A stretch of DNA of 64,000 nt from Breviolum minutum Mf 1.05b.01 (Eukaryota > Sar > Dinophyceae > Suessiales > Symbiodiniaceae), in NCBI GenBank assembly GCA_000507305.1, contig DF240995.1, forward strand, positions 28,151 through 92,150. The letters are read 5' to 3'. Of this stretch, positions 29,471 to 38,877 are shown piece after piece (the first letter of the stretch is position 1; each line of letters opens with the position of its first letter). Below the pieces are notes generated by a model. The model saw nothing but the letters and a program-made list of their open reading frames with translations. It had not been told where the DNA came from and did no database searches. The position numbers and the translations under genes were made by a program.

Positions 29471-29693
29471 TAGGACGTCCATGGAAGATAGTAACTAGTT
29501 AGTAAGTTGGGTTATAACCTATTTAGGGGACTTACAACCTACTTATATTGGGGTTATAATCTAGTTACTAAGTACCATGGACATCCCAGTATGTTCCCCT
29601 ATTTGTTGATCTGTTTTTGACCTATCAATTCCCCCTGAAAGGGCTTCCCAAAACGACCCCCCCCCCCGCTCCAACACGTGGCGTGTCTTCCAG

Positions 29694-29745
29694 GGACTGA
29701 CCTTGAATTGCGTCAACGGTACCTTTGGAACAAACAAAAAACGCG
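29694..29745 (+). CDS. Short candidate exon
   Basis: TCTTCCAG|GGA opens GLTLNCVNGTFGTNKKR, ending CGCG|gtgttt. 17 codons. Confidence 0.42.
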
Positions 29746-30183
29746 GTGTTTTTTCTTGATTCGGAAGGGAGTAATGAAAGGGTTTGGGGCAACATAGGGT
29801 ATGTATAATAAATAGCATATATAGAGTTTATGTATATATGTAGATTTATTATATTATGTGATATCATATAAGAATGAACATTTTGATGTAGTTTATAATA
29901 CATATTTATCATCCATATAGCTAGGCGTTTCTTTTTAAACGCCGAAGAGAAGGTATTGTTTTGGGATGTTTTGGGTATGTTTTCGCATGAGACATTTGGA
30001 TCCATACATGGAGCATTTTTGTAACGAAGACTTAACAACTTGGAGTTGTGAACCTTCAGAAATTCAAAGCCCAAACCACCGTTTGGATGTATAAAATCAG
30101 TATAAACACCCGGTTAAAAAAATGGGATATGTTTACATATATTTACCATATCAACTGGTGCAGGATTTTTTTTCTATCAACAG

Positions 30184-30240
30184 TATTTCGGTGTTCATGA
30201 ACATATCTGACATCACAAAAAAGATGGATGGGGCCCTACG
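30184..30240 (+). CDS. Short exon between family G and family B elements
   Basis: TATCAACAG|T opens ISVFMNISDITKKMDGAL and ends CTACG at the family B element (30241-30393). The only donor is GC (g|gcccgg). Confidence 0.38.
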
Positions 30241-30577
30241 GCCCGGAGGATCATCCCAGTTAGTAAGTAGTAAAACCTGTTTAAAAACCCATAAAGTTCG
30301 GCCAGTTGGAAGGGATCCCACAACCTGATCCTTAAGGGGCAACAACGATTACCTGGTTATGAACCACGTATCCTAACGGGGATGACCCTCCAACCTTTTG
30401 AGTGGGAAAATTTCGAGGTTAGATATGACTGGATTAAACGCCCCTAAAAACCATGCAAATTACATTTAAGGTCAAAATAGATGGCACAGATACCAAAAGG
30501 TAGGTTAGTAGAGGGTCCTTAAATATCTACCAATATGTAGGGACTGTGCCATCTACTTTTCAATTACTGTAACACAT

Positions 30578-30902
30578 ATGGCAACCCTGGATATTGAAAA
30601 ATGCCACGTGTTTCAATACACCAAGGGTGTGATCCTTCCCAATGCTGATCGGATTGTTTTTCTTCAACCCACTTGCTTTGCGAAAGGGACAAAACTCATC
30701 AACACAAAATCCTGGTAAACTAGATATGGCAGTGGAAAACCCACCATTTTTTAATAGCCAGATACATAGTGGATTTCCCCATTGCTATGTCAATTTACCG
30801 GAGCGTAAAAATTCGTTCAAGTTGCCAAACCCACGCCACCTTGGCAAAAATTGGACCTCGGATCGACGGATCGACGATGGATGCTCTAAGGAGAGCATCG
30901 AG
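30578..30902 (+). CDS. Two-exon gene start split by a family D' introner
   Basis: Exon a, 30578-30714, starts at ATG just after a palindromic element: MATLDIEKCHVFQYTKGVIL, PNADRIVFLQPTCFAKGTK and ends TCCTG|gtaaac. The intron is 30715-30803. Exon b, 30804-30902, is phase-compatible: VKIRSSCQTHATLAKIGPRI, DGSTMDALRRAS, ending TCGAG|gtagcc. Lengths (137 and 99 nt) fit phases 2 and 2. The frame is also open upstream of the ATG, so the ATG is a proposal. A second frame over exon b is open (NPRHLGKNWTSDRRIDDGC). Unknown family. Confidence 0.58.
30715..30803. repeat. Family D' element occupying a whole intron
   Basis: GTAAACTAGATATGGCA at the left and TGCTATGTCAATTTACCGGAG at the right are inverse copies. 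The unit is 89 nt with GT and AG at its ends. Confidence 0.78.
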
Positions 30903-31387
30903 GTAGCCATTGCGCGTGTCAGGAATGTTATTCTGGTGTCTTGGATTTGTTTTCTGGCTGGTGAAACTTCAGTTTTTGGACCGGTGATTTTTTGCTGATT
31001 TTACCATGAGATGAAAATCACCATTTTTCGGGGACATGAGATTTTTTCAAACCTAAAAAATGACAGGTAGGTAGCAAGTCCCTTGGTGATACAGGTTTTC
31101 TCCAATTCTTAAGGGAAGTTTCTCAAGTGATTATGGGCAAACGGGCGTTTTTCCACCAGCATGATTGAAGTTTCACCACCAAACCCGCGTTCTTCCAAGT
31201 GATTATTTGAAGTATTTGAATGTTTCTTGGTGGTGAAATTTCTCAAATATTTTTGACATTTTCAACTACCGAGCCTTGGGGGTAAAATGGAATCCAATTT
31301 GCTTTTCGCATACCTTTTCAAATGGGTGGCGAAAAACCCACAGCTAGTTGCTAGTTTGATTTTTCGCATACGCGTTCCCACTGTATA

Positions 31388-31492
31388 CTAGTTGGTGGTT
31401 TCAAGCATTTTTCATTTTCACCCCTATTTGGGGACGATGAACCCAATTTGACGATCATATTTTTCAGATGGGTTGGTTCAACCACCAACTAG
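31388..31492. repeat. Family F palindromic element
   Basis: CTAGTTGGTGGTTTCAAGC and GGTTCAACCACCAACTAG. Further half-copies fill 31230-31380. Another copy is at 31782-31868. Confidence 0.8.
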
Positions 31493-31634
31493 TATAACTG
31501 TAATACTTTTGGGCGATCTACCCCCGGGCCCCAGAATTCCAATCGTCACATTTTTGAAGGTTTTTCCAAACTTGGGATTCTTCCCGGAACCTAAAACTGG
31601 CTTAAGAAACCACCTACCGCAGATATTTCTTTAG

Positions 31635-31748
31635 GTTCACCTTCACCTTCTCCAGGCAACATCGAAGTTCGTCGATGTTCGTCGCAACGTCAGGTGTTGA
31701 GTGCAACAAACCCATGCCTCAAGGACCATACCGACGTCAGGAGCGGAG
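31635..31748 (+). CDS. Good internal exon, unknown
   Basis: TTTCTTTAG|GT opens SPSPSPGNIEVRRCSSQRQV, LSATNPCLKDHTDVRSG and ends GCGGAG|gttttt. 114 nt with consistent length, and no competing frame of similar quality. Confidence 0.6.
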
Positions 31749-32131
31749 GTTTTTTTGGTTGTTGATCAGATGGTGATGGTTTTCTAGGATTTTTTTATTT
31801 TCACCCCTACCTGGGGAAATGATCCAATTTGACTAATATTTTTCAAAGGGGTTGAAACCACCACCTAGTCTTTGTGTATTTTTTTGGGGTGGGATTTGAT
31901 TACACCCCTGAAAATTAACATACCCAGATGCTCCATGTAGGGAATATTTACCAAGCCATTTCCCCTTGAATGTGGCCATTTTTCACTTAATGTAGGCAAA
32001 AATAATCCATACATGGAGTATCTGGGATAGATACCCAAAATGAATAAACATGATAAACATGATTGGCCTTGGAAAATGAAACACTCCAGCTTCAAATATA
32101 CATTTTTTTGGTATCTACTTTTGAATTTCAG

Positions 32132-32225
32132 GGAAGGTATAATTCCTTATCATAAAACCAAATGGTTTGGACATGGAAAAAACACATTCAACAAATATGT
32201 CGGCAAAGGACTTCCAGGGTCTTGA
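32132..32225 (+). CDS. Candidate terminal exon
   Basis: TTGAATTTCAG|G opens EGIIPYHKTKWFGHGKNTFN, KYVGKGLPGS, TGA. Aromatic/Gly-rich C-terminus. A GTT microsatellite follows. Confidence 0.55.
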
Positions 32226-32243
32226 AAGAGTGGTTGTGGTTGA

Positions 32244-32244
<1 letters not shown>

Positions 32245-32295
<51 letters not shown>
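32245..32295. repeat. (GTT)n microsatellite
   Basis: About 17 perfect GTT triplets directly upstream of the open frame at 32296. Confidence 0.95.
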
Positions 32296-32296
<1 letters not shown>

Positions 32297-32440
32297 GGGA
32301 GAAGAGTTCCTAAGATGTGCTATCTCTTGTGAGCTTTATAAAACGAGCGAATTTGCGAACGAGATCACTGGTGAAATGCCGCAAACTTCAGACGATGATC
32401 ATGGGAATCTAGGGGACCCGGGGACCAAGAAATTGCCGGC
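32296..32440 (+). CDS. Candidate exon, acidic
   Basis: GEEFLRCAISCELYKTSEFA, NEITGEMPQTSDDDHGNL, GDPGTKKLPAL, running into a family J element. The left edge is inside the GTT repeat, and no acceptor could be assigned. Confidence 0.45.
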
Positions 32441-32576
32441 CCTAACAAAGGGATTGTTAACAACCATTGTCCCTTAATAAGGCCTTGATTTCTTGGGAGA
32501 AACGTGGAAAACGCCCAGCTGGAATTCAATGTATCAAAAAGGCTTAACTCTAGAGTTAACCGCCAGGATTCTCTTG

Positions 32577-32690
32577 GTACAATACTTTGGGTGTGGCCCC
32601 CTTCCCAATAACAGTGGCAAATAAAGGTTTTCCCTACTAAAAATGGAATAATCCTTCACTGTTACTGGGAAGGGGCCATACCCAAACAAT
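32577..32690. repeat. Family Z palindromic element
   Basis: ACAATACTTTGGGTGTGGCC and the mirrored GGCCATACCCAAACAATACT. Inner arms 'cccttcccaataacagtg' and 'cactgttactgggaaggg'. One copy seen. Confidence 0.75.
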
Positions 32691-32753
32691 ACTGGGTTTC
32701 CCTTTTAAAGCTTTGCCTTCAAGGTAGACTGAGGAGCTGTGTTGTTCTCTAAG

Positions 32754-32864
32754 GCAACAAAATCTGACCTGCGGAATGAAGCTTTTCCTTTAAAAAAACA
32801 CCTAATGTCCCAGAAGCGTTTTGATCTCCGAAGGAAATCTGAATTTGTCTTAACTAGCCCATAG
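32754..32864 (+). CDS. Candidate exon, basic
   Basis: TTCTCTAAG|GCA opens ATKSDLRNEAFPLKKHLMSQ, KRFDLRRKSEFVLTSP, reaching TAG at the start of a family E element (32860-32950). TTT|gtctta is an earlier donor option. Confidence 0.52.
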   Translation, partial: ATKSDLRNEAFPLKKHLMSQKRFDLRRKSEFVLTSP

Positions 32865-32950
32865 GATCCATGGGACTGGTATATTTACCTCATTTACCAT
32901 AAAAATCAACGAAATGTAGGTGAATATACCAGACCCATGGATGGTATGGG
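32860..32950. repeat. Family E palindromic element
   Basis: CCCATAGGATCCATGGGACT and CAGACCCATGGATGGTATGGG. The following TAG|G is the next acceptor. Confidence 0.75.
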
Positions 32951-32953
32951 TAG

Positions 32954-33053
32954 GCTAATCATCAACATCCAGACTGCTTCGATGGTTCCTGAAAGGTGTA
33001 AACTTTGCAGCCTTCGACTGATCGATATCAGTCGAGAATTTCCAATGTTTTAA
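32954..33053 (+). CDS. Candidate terminal exon with CxxC
   Basis: TGGGTAG|G opens LIINIQTASMVPERCKLCSL, RLIDISREFPMF, TAA. Contains C-K-L-C. Confidence 0.53.
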
Positions 33054-33299
33054 ACGCTTTGGCTTCTCAGTGGTTCATGTATTTGTGTTCGAATACGTTC
33101 GAAAAAAATAGTGTTTAACTATGTCAAGTTGGTTCTTTTATATGGCGTCTCCCCGAGGCATTCATGTAGGTACATATTCCAATCCCATTCCATATATGGA
33201 ATATTTACCTATACATTTACCATACATTTAGGGCACATTAGTAGATCCAAAACACTATTATTTCCAGTCCCATACATGAACGGCGCATGGGTTCGTCCG

Positions 33300-33450
33300 C
33301 CAAATAAGGCCTTATCAAAGGACTATGAAGGGAGGATGGCGGTTAATAATCAATAACCCTTCAAAAAAGGCCTTATTAAGGTACTATTTTTAAGGGACTA
33401 TTAAGGGATGATGGTGGTTTTTGTGTCCCTTTAAAAAAAAAGCCTTATTT
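33300..33450. repeat. Family J elements in tandem
   Basis: 'ataaggccttatcaaagg', 'aaaaaaggccttattaagg' and 'aaaagccttatttg' in series with mirrored 'gatgatggtggtt' blocks. Confidence 0.5.
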
Positions 33451-33485
33451 GTTCAAATTTAGGGGCCATTTGGGAGGTTGTGCAG

Positions 33486-33694
33486 GTCCCCCTTGGGATT
33501 CCCCGTGCATTTTGGATTTCACCGAACGGATCGCCAGGAGTTTGAACCATTGGTGGTGCAAGCGACGGCAGGAGCACAGCAATCCTTGGCAGTCAAAGGT
33601 CGGGGCCTCGGCCTCGGGGAGAAAATGACAAAACGTGGGATCGGAGGTAAAGGCCGGTTGGGTGGAGCGATGAAACGTGGCGATCATCTGGATG
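33486..33694 (+). CDS. Long candidate exon, Gly/Lys-rich
   Basis: GGTTGTGCAG|G opens a 69-codon frame: GFPVHFGFHRTDRQEFEPLV, QATAGAQQSLAVKGRGLGLG, GGAMKRGDHLD, ending GGATG|gtggtt at a family F element (33695-33812). Two other frames are partly open in this GC-rich stretch. Confidence 0.45.
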
Positions 33695-34616
33695 GTGGTT
33701 TTGTTCAATATTTTTTTTTGAAAAAAATCACCCCGAACTTTGGGGAAATAATGATTCCTAATTTGACGATCATATTTTTTTCAAACGGGTTGGTGAAAAA
33801 CCACCAACCAGTCATGTTGTGTTGACGTTACTTATGTTTTATATAATTGTTTAATTGTACGTATAGGTCTTTAGATTGTATGTTAATGTTTGTTTGATTG
33901 TTTTTTTTTTGAAATGTTTTTGACATTGGGGATTGTAAGTACTAGGGTATGAAAATCCTATAATGGGAAAACCACCATCTAAAAAAAAACGCACCTATTT
34001 GGGGAATCTGTTTGTGTTTTTTTTTTCCAACCACCGAAGGAGCACGTCTAAGTTTGCGAGGTTTGGATAATCCACGATAGCACTTGACTCCCATGACTAG
34101 GCAGTTTCCCAACTGTCACAGGATCCTCAACCTTCCCTATAATTTTCCTATGGTTTCTTTAAGGTTTTTAAAGAAAATGCGGGGTGTCCAGTCAATACCT
34201 CTCGGACGCCCCCCCCCTTAGGAAACCTACAACTCCAAAAGTTTAAGAGTTTGCCCCTGAAAAGTTACTATCTCAAAAGGAGAGGATCATCTTCCAGCCA
34301 CCTCTTTTTAGGGACTGTGTTGATTTTCAGAGATATATGTGCCCCGTAAGTCAAAGACCATGGAAAGAATAGTTCCCCCGAATTGTTGAGTATTACTCAC
34401 CAAACAAATGTGTTTCTTTTCATAAAGACCATTTCTTTAGGATGATGTTTGGACCGCTAGAGTACTGTTTTCCGAAAACTAACATGACCATAGAAAAAAA
34501 CATTTGAAGTAACATGACAATGGAAACAAAACACCATGAATGAAGTTGTATGTATCTCCTATCAACAAACTGGTGGGTTTCCAGCCTGCCATGTGAGTTT
34601 TCGTTTTGTTTTGTAG

Positions 34617-34712
34617 CCAGCCAGCCATGTTGATGGACGGCACCGCGAGGTTGTCGGATGCACCATGATTTACGGCACCAGTGTCTTTGCGGAAGCGAGG
34701 GGAACCAGGGGG
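34617..34712 (+). CDS. Good internal exon with consensus donor
   Basis: GTTTTGTAG|CCA opens PASHVDGRHREVVGCTMIYG, TSVFAEARGTRG and ends GGG|gtaaga. 32 codons, phase 0 at both ends. A minus frame is open but lacks splice sites. Confidence 0.58.
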
Positions 34713-34802
34713 GTAAGATTTGAAGGTCCATCTTTTAGCAAAAAAAAGTACACGTGCTGACCAGAACACCTACAGCATTTTCATGTTATTGCGGATGGAC
34801 AC

Positions 34803-34870
34803 TGTAGATGGATAGATGGATAGATGAATAGATGATGATCAATGGATGGATGTACGGATGGATGGACATG
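34803..34870. repeat. GATG/GATA simple repeat
   Basis: Imperfect tandem GATGGATA/GATGGATG tetranucleotides. Confidence 0.85.
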
Positions 34871-35196
34871 TTGATAATTCTTATCTTTCTAAGGGCTTTT
34901 GGGGGAAAGAAAGATCAACCATCAAGTTAGAATTTCCATAAAGTAATTAATAGCCAGACAATCCATGGTCCATCAATATGTTCCCTGTTACACCCCCTGA
35001 AAACGATACATTTTGAACCCAAAACTTGGAGGTTTGTGAAAGGTATATCCCCCTGCAAGCGAATAATTAACGTGGAACACAATAATTTAACAACAATGGA
35101 GGTTTGGTTCAGATGATTCTCCTTTTTAAATTGGGTGCTTTTTTAGATTCCAAGATGTGGATTTCTTCAAGGGGTGTATTTGGTTGATCAGTACTT

Positions 35197-35439
35197 AACT
35201 AGGTGGTGGTGGCAACTCAACACATATGTTTGGACATTTTCACCCCTACCTACTTGGCGATTTCATAGAATCCAATTTGACGGTTGCTAATATGTTTCAA
35301 ATGGGTTCTAGGTGGTGAAACTTCAAATGTTTTTTTAATTTTCATCCCGGATGTTGGGGAAGATGAACCCATTTTGACGATCATATTTTTCAGATGGGTT
35401 GAAACCACCAACCAGGGTTGGTGAAAAACCACCAACCAG
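35197..35439. repeat. Family F elements in tandem
   Basis: Two to three copies head to tail: CTAGGTGGTGGTGGCAACTC, then CTAGGTGGTGAAACTTC, ending AACCACCAACCAG twice. The last CCAG| is the acceptor of the next exon. Confidence 0.7.
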
Positions 35440-35535
35440 TTTCAAGTTGTCATCTCAACCACACCATGGGCAGATGTTGTAGCTCAACTCCGGTCACCTC
35501 TTACTTGTACCTCAAAGATACACCTGTCATACACC
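35440..35535 (+). CDS. Exon directly after a family F terminus
   Basis: ACCAACCAG| in phase 0 reads FQVVISTTPWADVVAQLRSP, LTCTSKIHLSYTP. The donor may be CACCT|gtcata. Unknown family. Confidence 0.5.
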
Positions 35536-35562
35536 CCTTGAACCCCCCAAGTGACAGATGAG

Positions 35563-35672
35563 TGTTTCCAAAAATAGGGGTACAGTACCCAAAAATGGAT
35601 GGTTTATAATGGAAAACTCTTTCAAAATGGATGATTTGGGGGTACCCCCTATTTTCGGAGACATCTATATAG
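35563..35672. repeat. Family H palindromic element
   Basis: GAGTGTTTCCAAAAATAGGG and the mirrored CCCTATTTTCGGAGACATC. Confidence 0.75.
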
Positions 35673-35806
35673 TCTCCCATTAGCACTCCTCCAAGTCTAG
35701 CATATTTGAAGGTCGGTATAAAATGCATGAATCGGTATAGTATACTCAAAAAAACTCCCCGAAAAAAAAGGGGGTTGGAAAACATGTCTGTGAAGATATA
35801 GAGGGG

Positions 35807-36098
35807 ACCAGTGGAAATTTGGAGTTATTTTTTTGTGGGGAGAGGGAAAATCCTTGGGTTTTCCCTGTGTACTAGGATGTCCATGGAAGTTAGTAACTAG
35901 TTAGTAAGTTGGGTTATTTCACCTATTTAGGGGACGTATCCAACCTACTTATATTGGGGTGAAATAATCTATAGTTACTAAGTACCAGCAGGACATCCCT
36001 GTAAGTTTTTTTGCGGTTGGTGTCCCATCAAAATCACAACAAAAAACGGAATCTTCGGGCTATCCGATATCCAAAAAACACCCTCCACTGAGATGTAG
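35807..36098 (+). CDS. Possible two-exon model around a family C element
   Basis: Exon a, 35807-35868: ATAGAG|G, GPVEIWSYFFVGRGKILGF, ending CCCT|gtgtactagg. The element is 35869-36005. Exon b from 36006 after CTGTAAG|: either FFCGWCPIKITTKNGIFGLS ending in a TAG at 36098, or, with phase kept, a frame reading GVPSKSQQKTESSGYPISKK. Both are open, so only the exon-element-exon layout is claimed. Confidence 0.4.
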
Positions 36099-36207
36099 AA
36101 ATGGTACTTGGATTCGTAGACAATTTCACCCCATTATATAAGTACGTTGGATACATACCCTAAATAGGTGAAATAACCCAACCTTATAAGTAGTTACGTC
36201 TTTTCAG

Positions 36208-36317
36208 CTTTTGTAGCTCTCAAGATCTGCTCGCATATTTTTGTTCTCAACCCCCCCAAAAAATGGGAACTGGCCGGATTTTTGTCGCACTTTCGGCCGG
36301 ATTCTTTTTCTATTTGA
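36208..36317 (+). CDS. Candidate exon before a tandem repeat
   Basis: GTCTTTTCAG|CT opens FVALKICSHIFVLNPPKKWE, LAGFLSHFRPDSFSI, TGA. The bases 36275-36445 are a loose tandem array of TTTCGGCCGATTTTTGT-like units, which also shapes this frame. Confidence 0.38.
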
Positions 36318-36420
36318 AATGTTTGTTACCGATCTGTCCCTTCGGCAGAGTTTTTGCTAAAATAACTAGTTTGTTACCGATGATGTGTTTTCCTTCGGCC
36401 GATTTTTGTCCTCATTGCAG

Positions 36421-36572
36421 CCACTTTTCGGCCGATTTTTTTGTTGGACGTTGAGGTTGGCACGAATCACCTTAATTCCTGGACATCATGAATTGGAGCA
36501 TGCAGATCAGAGCCGCCAGGTTCTGGGGGTTTTCTATGGTTTTCGGGAGATCTTAGGGGTGAAGATCGTGAA
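36421..36572 (+). CDS. Good internal exon with family D donor
   Basis: CCTCATTGCAG|CCA opens PLFGRFFCWTLRLARITLIP, GHHELEHADQSRQVLGVFY, GFREILGVKIVK, ending GTGAA|gtacctg at a family D-type start (GTACCTGCCCTGAAACTAAC). 50 codons plus two bases. Unknown family. Confidence 0.6.
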
Positions 36573-36766
36573 GTACCTGCCCTGAAACTAACATACTTGG
36601 AGGATCGTCCCAGTCACTAAGTAGAATCCAATCATTTTTTCAAATGATGATTGGGTTGTCCGAATCACCTCCGAAACGCATACGTCATTCAGGTTCCATG
36701 AAAACATTCTCAGGTTCGGTGAGCCACGATCCGTAGGGAACCTTGTGTTTTGCCACAGAAAAATAG

Positions 36767-36867
36767 CAGATCCAAGTGATTCAAGGTGACAAAGATTCTA
36801 CTCCCCTGGTTGGAGGTGGCTGGATACCTTGTCATTCCGGGTCACGGGTCACCCGGTTTGAAAAAGG
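36767..36867 (+). CDS. Candidate internal exon, Gly-rich
   Basis: AAAAATAG|CAG opens QIQVIQGDKDSTPLVGGGWI, PCHSGSRVTRFEKG, ending AAAGG|gtaaaa. 33 codons plus two bases. Confidence 0.5.
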
Positions 36868-36892
36868 GTAAAAGTAGAATTACACTCCTGTA

Positions 36893-37148
36893 AACTAACA
36901 TAGCCGTGGAAAATCCACCATTTTGATGGTATTTACCAGGAAAGATGGGGATTTTCATGGTATTATGTTAGTTTCAGGGAGGGTAGATACTTAGGTATAT
37001 AGATGTCCCAGGAAGTTAGGATCAAAGGTTAGGATCAGTGGGTTTTAGCAGACCCCCAAAAAAAACACACCATTTACATACTAGCTTATCGCCCATTGAT
37101 CCTAACCATTTACTTACTAACTTCTAAGCTGACATCCAAGTATTTTAG
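36893..37148. repeat. Family D' element followed by a diverged family C element
   Basis: CACTCCTGTAAACTAACATA to TTAGTTTCAGGGAGGGTAG, then ATGTCCCAGGAAGTTAGG to GACATCCAAGTATTTTAG. The final TTTTAG| is the next acceptor. Confidence 0.65.
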
Positions 37149-37256
37149 CTCCGAACATATGTATCTGAAGACGACGAGAACTGGGTGGTGGGAAGCCAAT
37201 TTTTCTGGGTTGTGATTAGCTCAATGGTACTTGGTGGCTCATGGTATCTCACATAG
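37149..37256 (+). CDS. Candidate terminal exon with a membrane segment
   Basis: TATTTTAG| in phase 0: LRTYVSEDDENWVVGSQFFW, VVISSMVLGGSWYLT, TAG. An acidic stretch, then a hydrophobic C-terminal helix. Could be a tail-anchored end. Confidence 0.53.
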   Translation, partial: LRTYVSEDDENWVVGSQFFWVVISSMVLGGSWYLT

Positions 37257-37445
37257 TACTGAGTAACCAACATGTCATAAACTCAAGTTGACAAAATATG
37301 TGGTTTCACAGTTTCACATATTTGTTTTTGGATTTTTACCCAAAATATTTGGGGAGAAATGGAATCCGATTTGACAGTTGTATATTTTTCAGATGGGGTT
37401 GGTTCAACATGTTGGTTCACTGCCAAATCGTGATTTTTTTAAACC

Positions 37446-37556
37446 TTCCCTGAGGATCATTTGACCCTCCAATGGAAGGGTGAATGAAGCTGTATTGTTG
37501 GGGTGTATTGGTCCTCAAAATAGCCAGGCCTTTGAGGCGTCAGGATCCTTAGGGCT
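37446..37556. repeat. Family Q element
   Basis: GAGGATCATTTGACCCTCCA to 'cctttgagg' and GGATCCTTAGGGC. Shares the layout of the copy at 10323. Confidence 0.6.
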
Positions 37557-37679
37557 GATAATTTATGTACCCGATGGCAAACTAACATAGCTGGCTGGAA
37601 AATCCACTATGAATGAAGATGTATTTCCTGTTGGAAAAGGTGGATTTCCATTGCTGGTAATCTAGTTGAGCAATGAAAA

Positions 37680-37812
37680 AACCCTGGTTGTTTGGAGTAT
37701 ATAGGGGATGCAATCCTACCCTGTTATATAGGGCTTATTATATCCCATTATAAGGACCCCTATTAACCAACCAGGATTCAATGGAAAGTAGAATGTTTTT
37801 TCTGTGGCTCAG
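37680..37812. repeat. Family L element
   Basis: 'accctggttgtttggagtatataggggatg' to TTTTTTCTGTGGCTCAG. The final GGCTCAG| is the acceptor of the next exon. Confidence 0.65.
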
Positions 37813-37935
37813 TTGTCGTTTCAGTTTCAGGACATCTCTTTGCAAAACACGCTCCCTACGACAATTAGCTCGGTTGCCTTCCCCCCAAAAAAGGAGGTTC
37901 CGTTGCCTAGTTTTCCAACCGCCGCAAGCTGTTAG
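37813..37935 (+). CDS. Exon directly after a family L terminus
   Basis: Phase 0 after GGCTCAG|: LSFQFQDISLQNTLPTTISS, VAFPPKKEVPLPSFPTAASC, then TAG where a family D remnant begins. Pro/Ser-rich. Other frames are open in part. Confidence 0.53.
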   Translation: MSFQFQDISLQNTLPTTISSVAFPPKKEVPLPSFPTAASC

Positions 37936-38044
37936 TTTTAGGAGAGTGGAGGTTAAGGGGGTTGCCAAAAGCATGGTTTTTATTGTGGGTAAATGAATTA
38001 ATATATACATTGCCAGCCTATACCTATCAATGCCGTATGTTAAG

Positions 38045-38168
38045 AAGGGAACCCCCTAACCTTGACGTCTGATCCACGTGGAGTGTTTAGGCATGACCCT
38101 CTGAGTCTCGGTTGGTGCTGGCAGTTTGATCTGAAAGAAGTTCTTTCGCAGGGCCCGAGCCGATTGTT
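38045..38168 (+). CDS. Candidate exon, unknown
   Basis: ATGTTAAG|AA opens GNPLTLTSDPRGVFRHDPLS, LGWCWQFDLKEVLSQGPSRL, TAA, partly inside the start of a family M element (38195-38262). TCGCAG|ggcccg or the stop marks the end. Confidence 0.48.
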
Positions 38169-38349
38169 GTAAATGGTGTGAATTGTGGCCCCTACAAATG
38201 GCTGAGGCTGAAAATAAATGGGTAACTGGGGTTATCGTCCCTATACTTATAGTTGCCGCAAAAACTCTAGTTGCATCATGTATCTGGTTTTTTGCGCCCA
38301 TGTTGGTGGTGATCCTCATGTTGATCCAGATTAGTTGATACACTCACAG

Positions 38350-38451
38350 GATGAGCTCTGCCGCGTGAGCAACCCACATGCAGACGCCTTGAAAATGCGC
38401 ATTCCACAGATGGTGCCATGGATGAATCAGACGGAAATAGATTTGTCATAG
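38350..38451 (+). CDS. Last exon of the left region
   Basis: CACTCACAG|GAT opens DELCRVSNPHADALKMRIPQ, MVPWMNQTEIDLS, TAG. AG|G acceptor. No palindromic element occurs to the right of it. Confidence 0.53.
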   Translation, partial: DELCRVSNPHADALKMRIPQMVPWMNQTEIDLS

Positions 38452-38604
38452 GGAAAATGGTGGTACCCTTGGGATGGTGCACAGCAGTGTATATATATGC
38501 ATGTATGCATACCCAACTAATCAGCAGTTATATGTTAAATAGATTAGTAGCCTCTTTTAGGGCACCTTTCTGTCAGATTAGACGTGTCTATAAGGTTTAT
38601 GTAA

Positions 38605-38877
38605 GGAACTAAGTAAGGAACTAAGTAAGGAACTACGTTATTTTGCATAATATCAAATGCATATATATGCATATATATTTGTATTATATTGTATATCTAT
38701 TAATATATATTCTAATTCAATATCATTTATGCAATATATTATTATTTTATTTCTTATCATTATATGAATCATATTTTATTATTATGTCTGGTCCTTTCTG
38801 GTATATTAATTGTCCTATATAATTAAATGTATTTCTGGTCCTTTCTGGTCCTTTCTGGTCCTTTCTGGTATATTTTT
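38605..38877. repeat. AT-rich stretch with short tandem repeats
   Basis: AACTAAGTAAGG three times (38605-38632), then AT-rich DNA, then the decamer CTGGTCCTTT four times (38825-38877). The stretch 38452-39380 holds nothing else I can support. Confidence 0.85.

Larger units (their letters stand above)
1..38451. other. Small-exon region packed with TA-flanked palindromic elements
   Basis: Almost every intron-like gap here contains one or more 80-180 bp inverted-repeat elements from at least a dozen unrelated families, while short open segments between them begin after AG (usually AG|G) and end at GT. The elements carry no ORF of their own, so they are non-autonomous, MITE-like units. Nearly all are bordered by TA. 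The same families recur every few kb on both strands. Nothing of this kind is seen to the right of about 38.45 kb. Exons and the clearest element copies are listed separately; stretches between listed items are intron or intergenic DNA made largely of further, more decayed copies. Confidence 0.8.

Noticed and set aside
29625-30074. 149-codon minus ORF
   Set aside because: It spans several repeat fragments and an AT-rich tract. A plus frame at 29945-30096 (HLDPYMEHFCNEDLTTW) is equally good, so neither was called.
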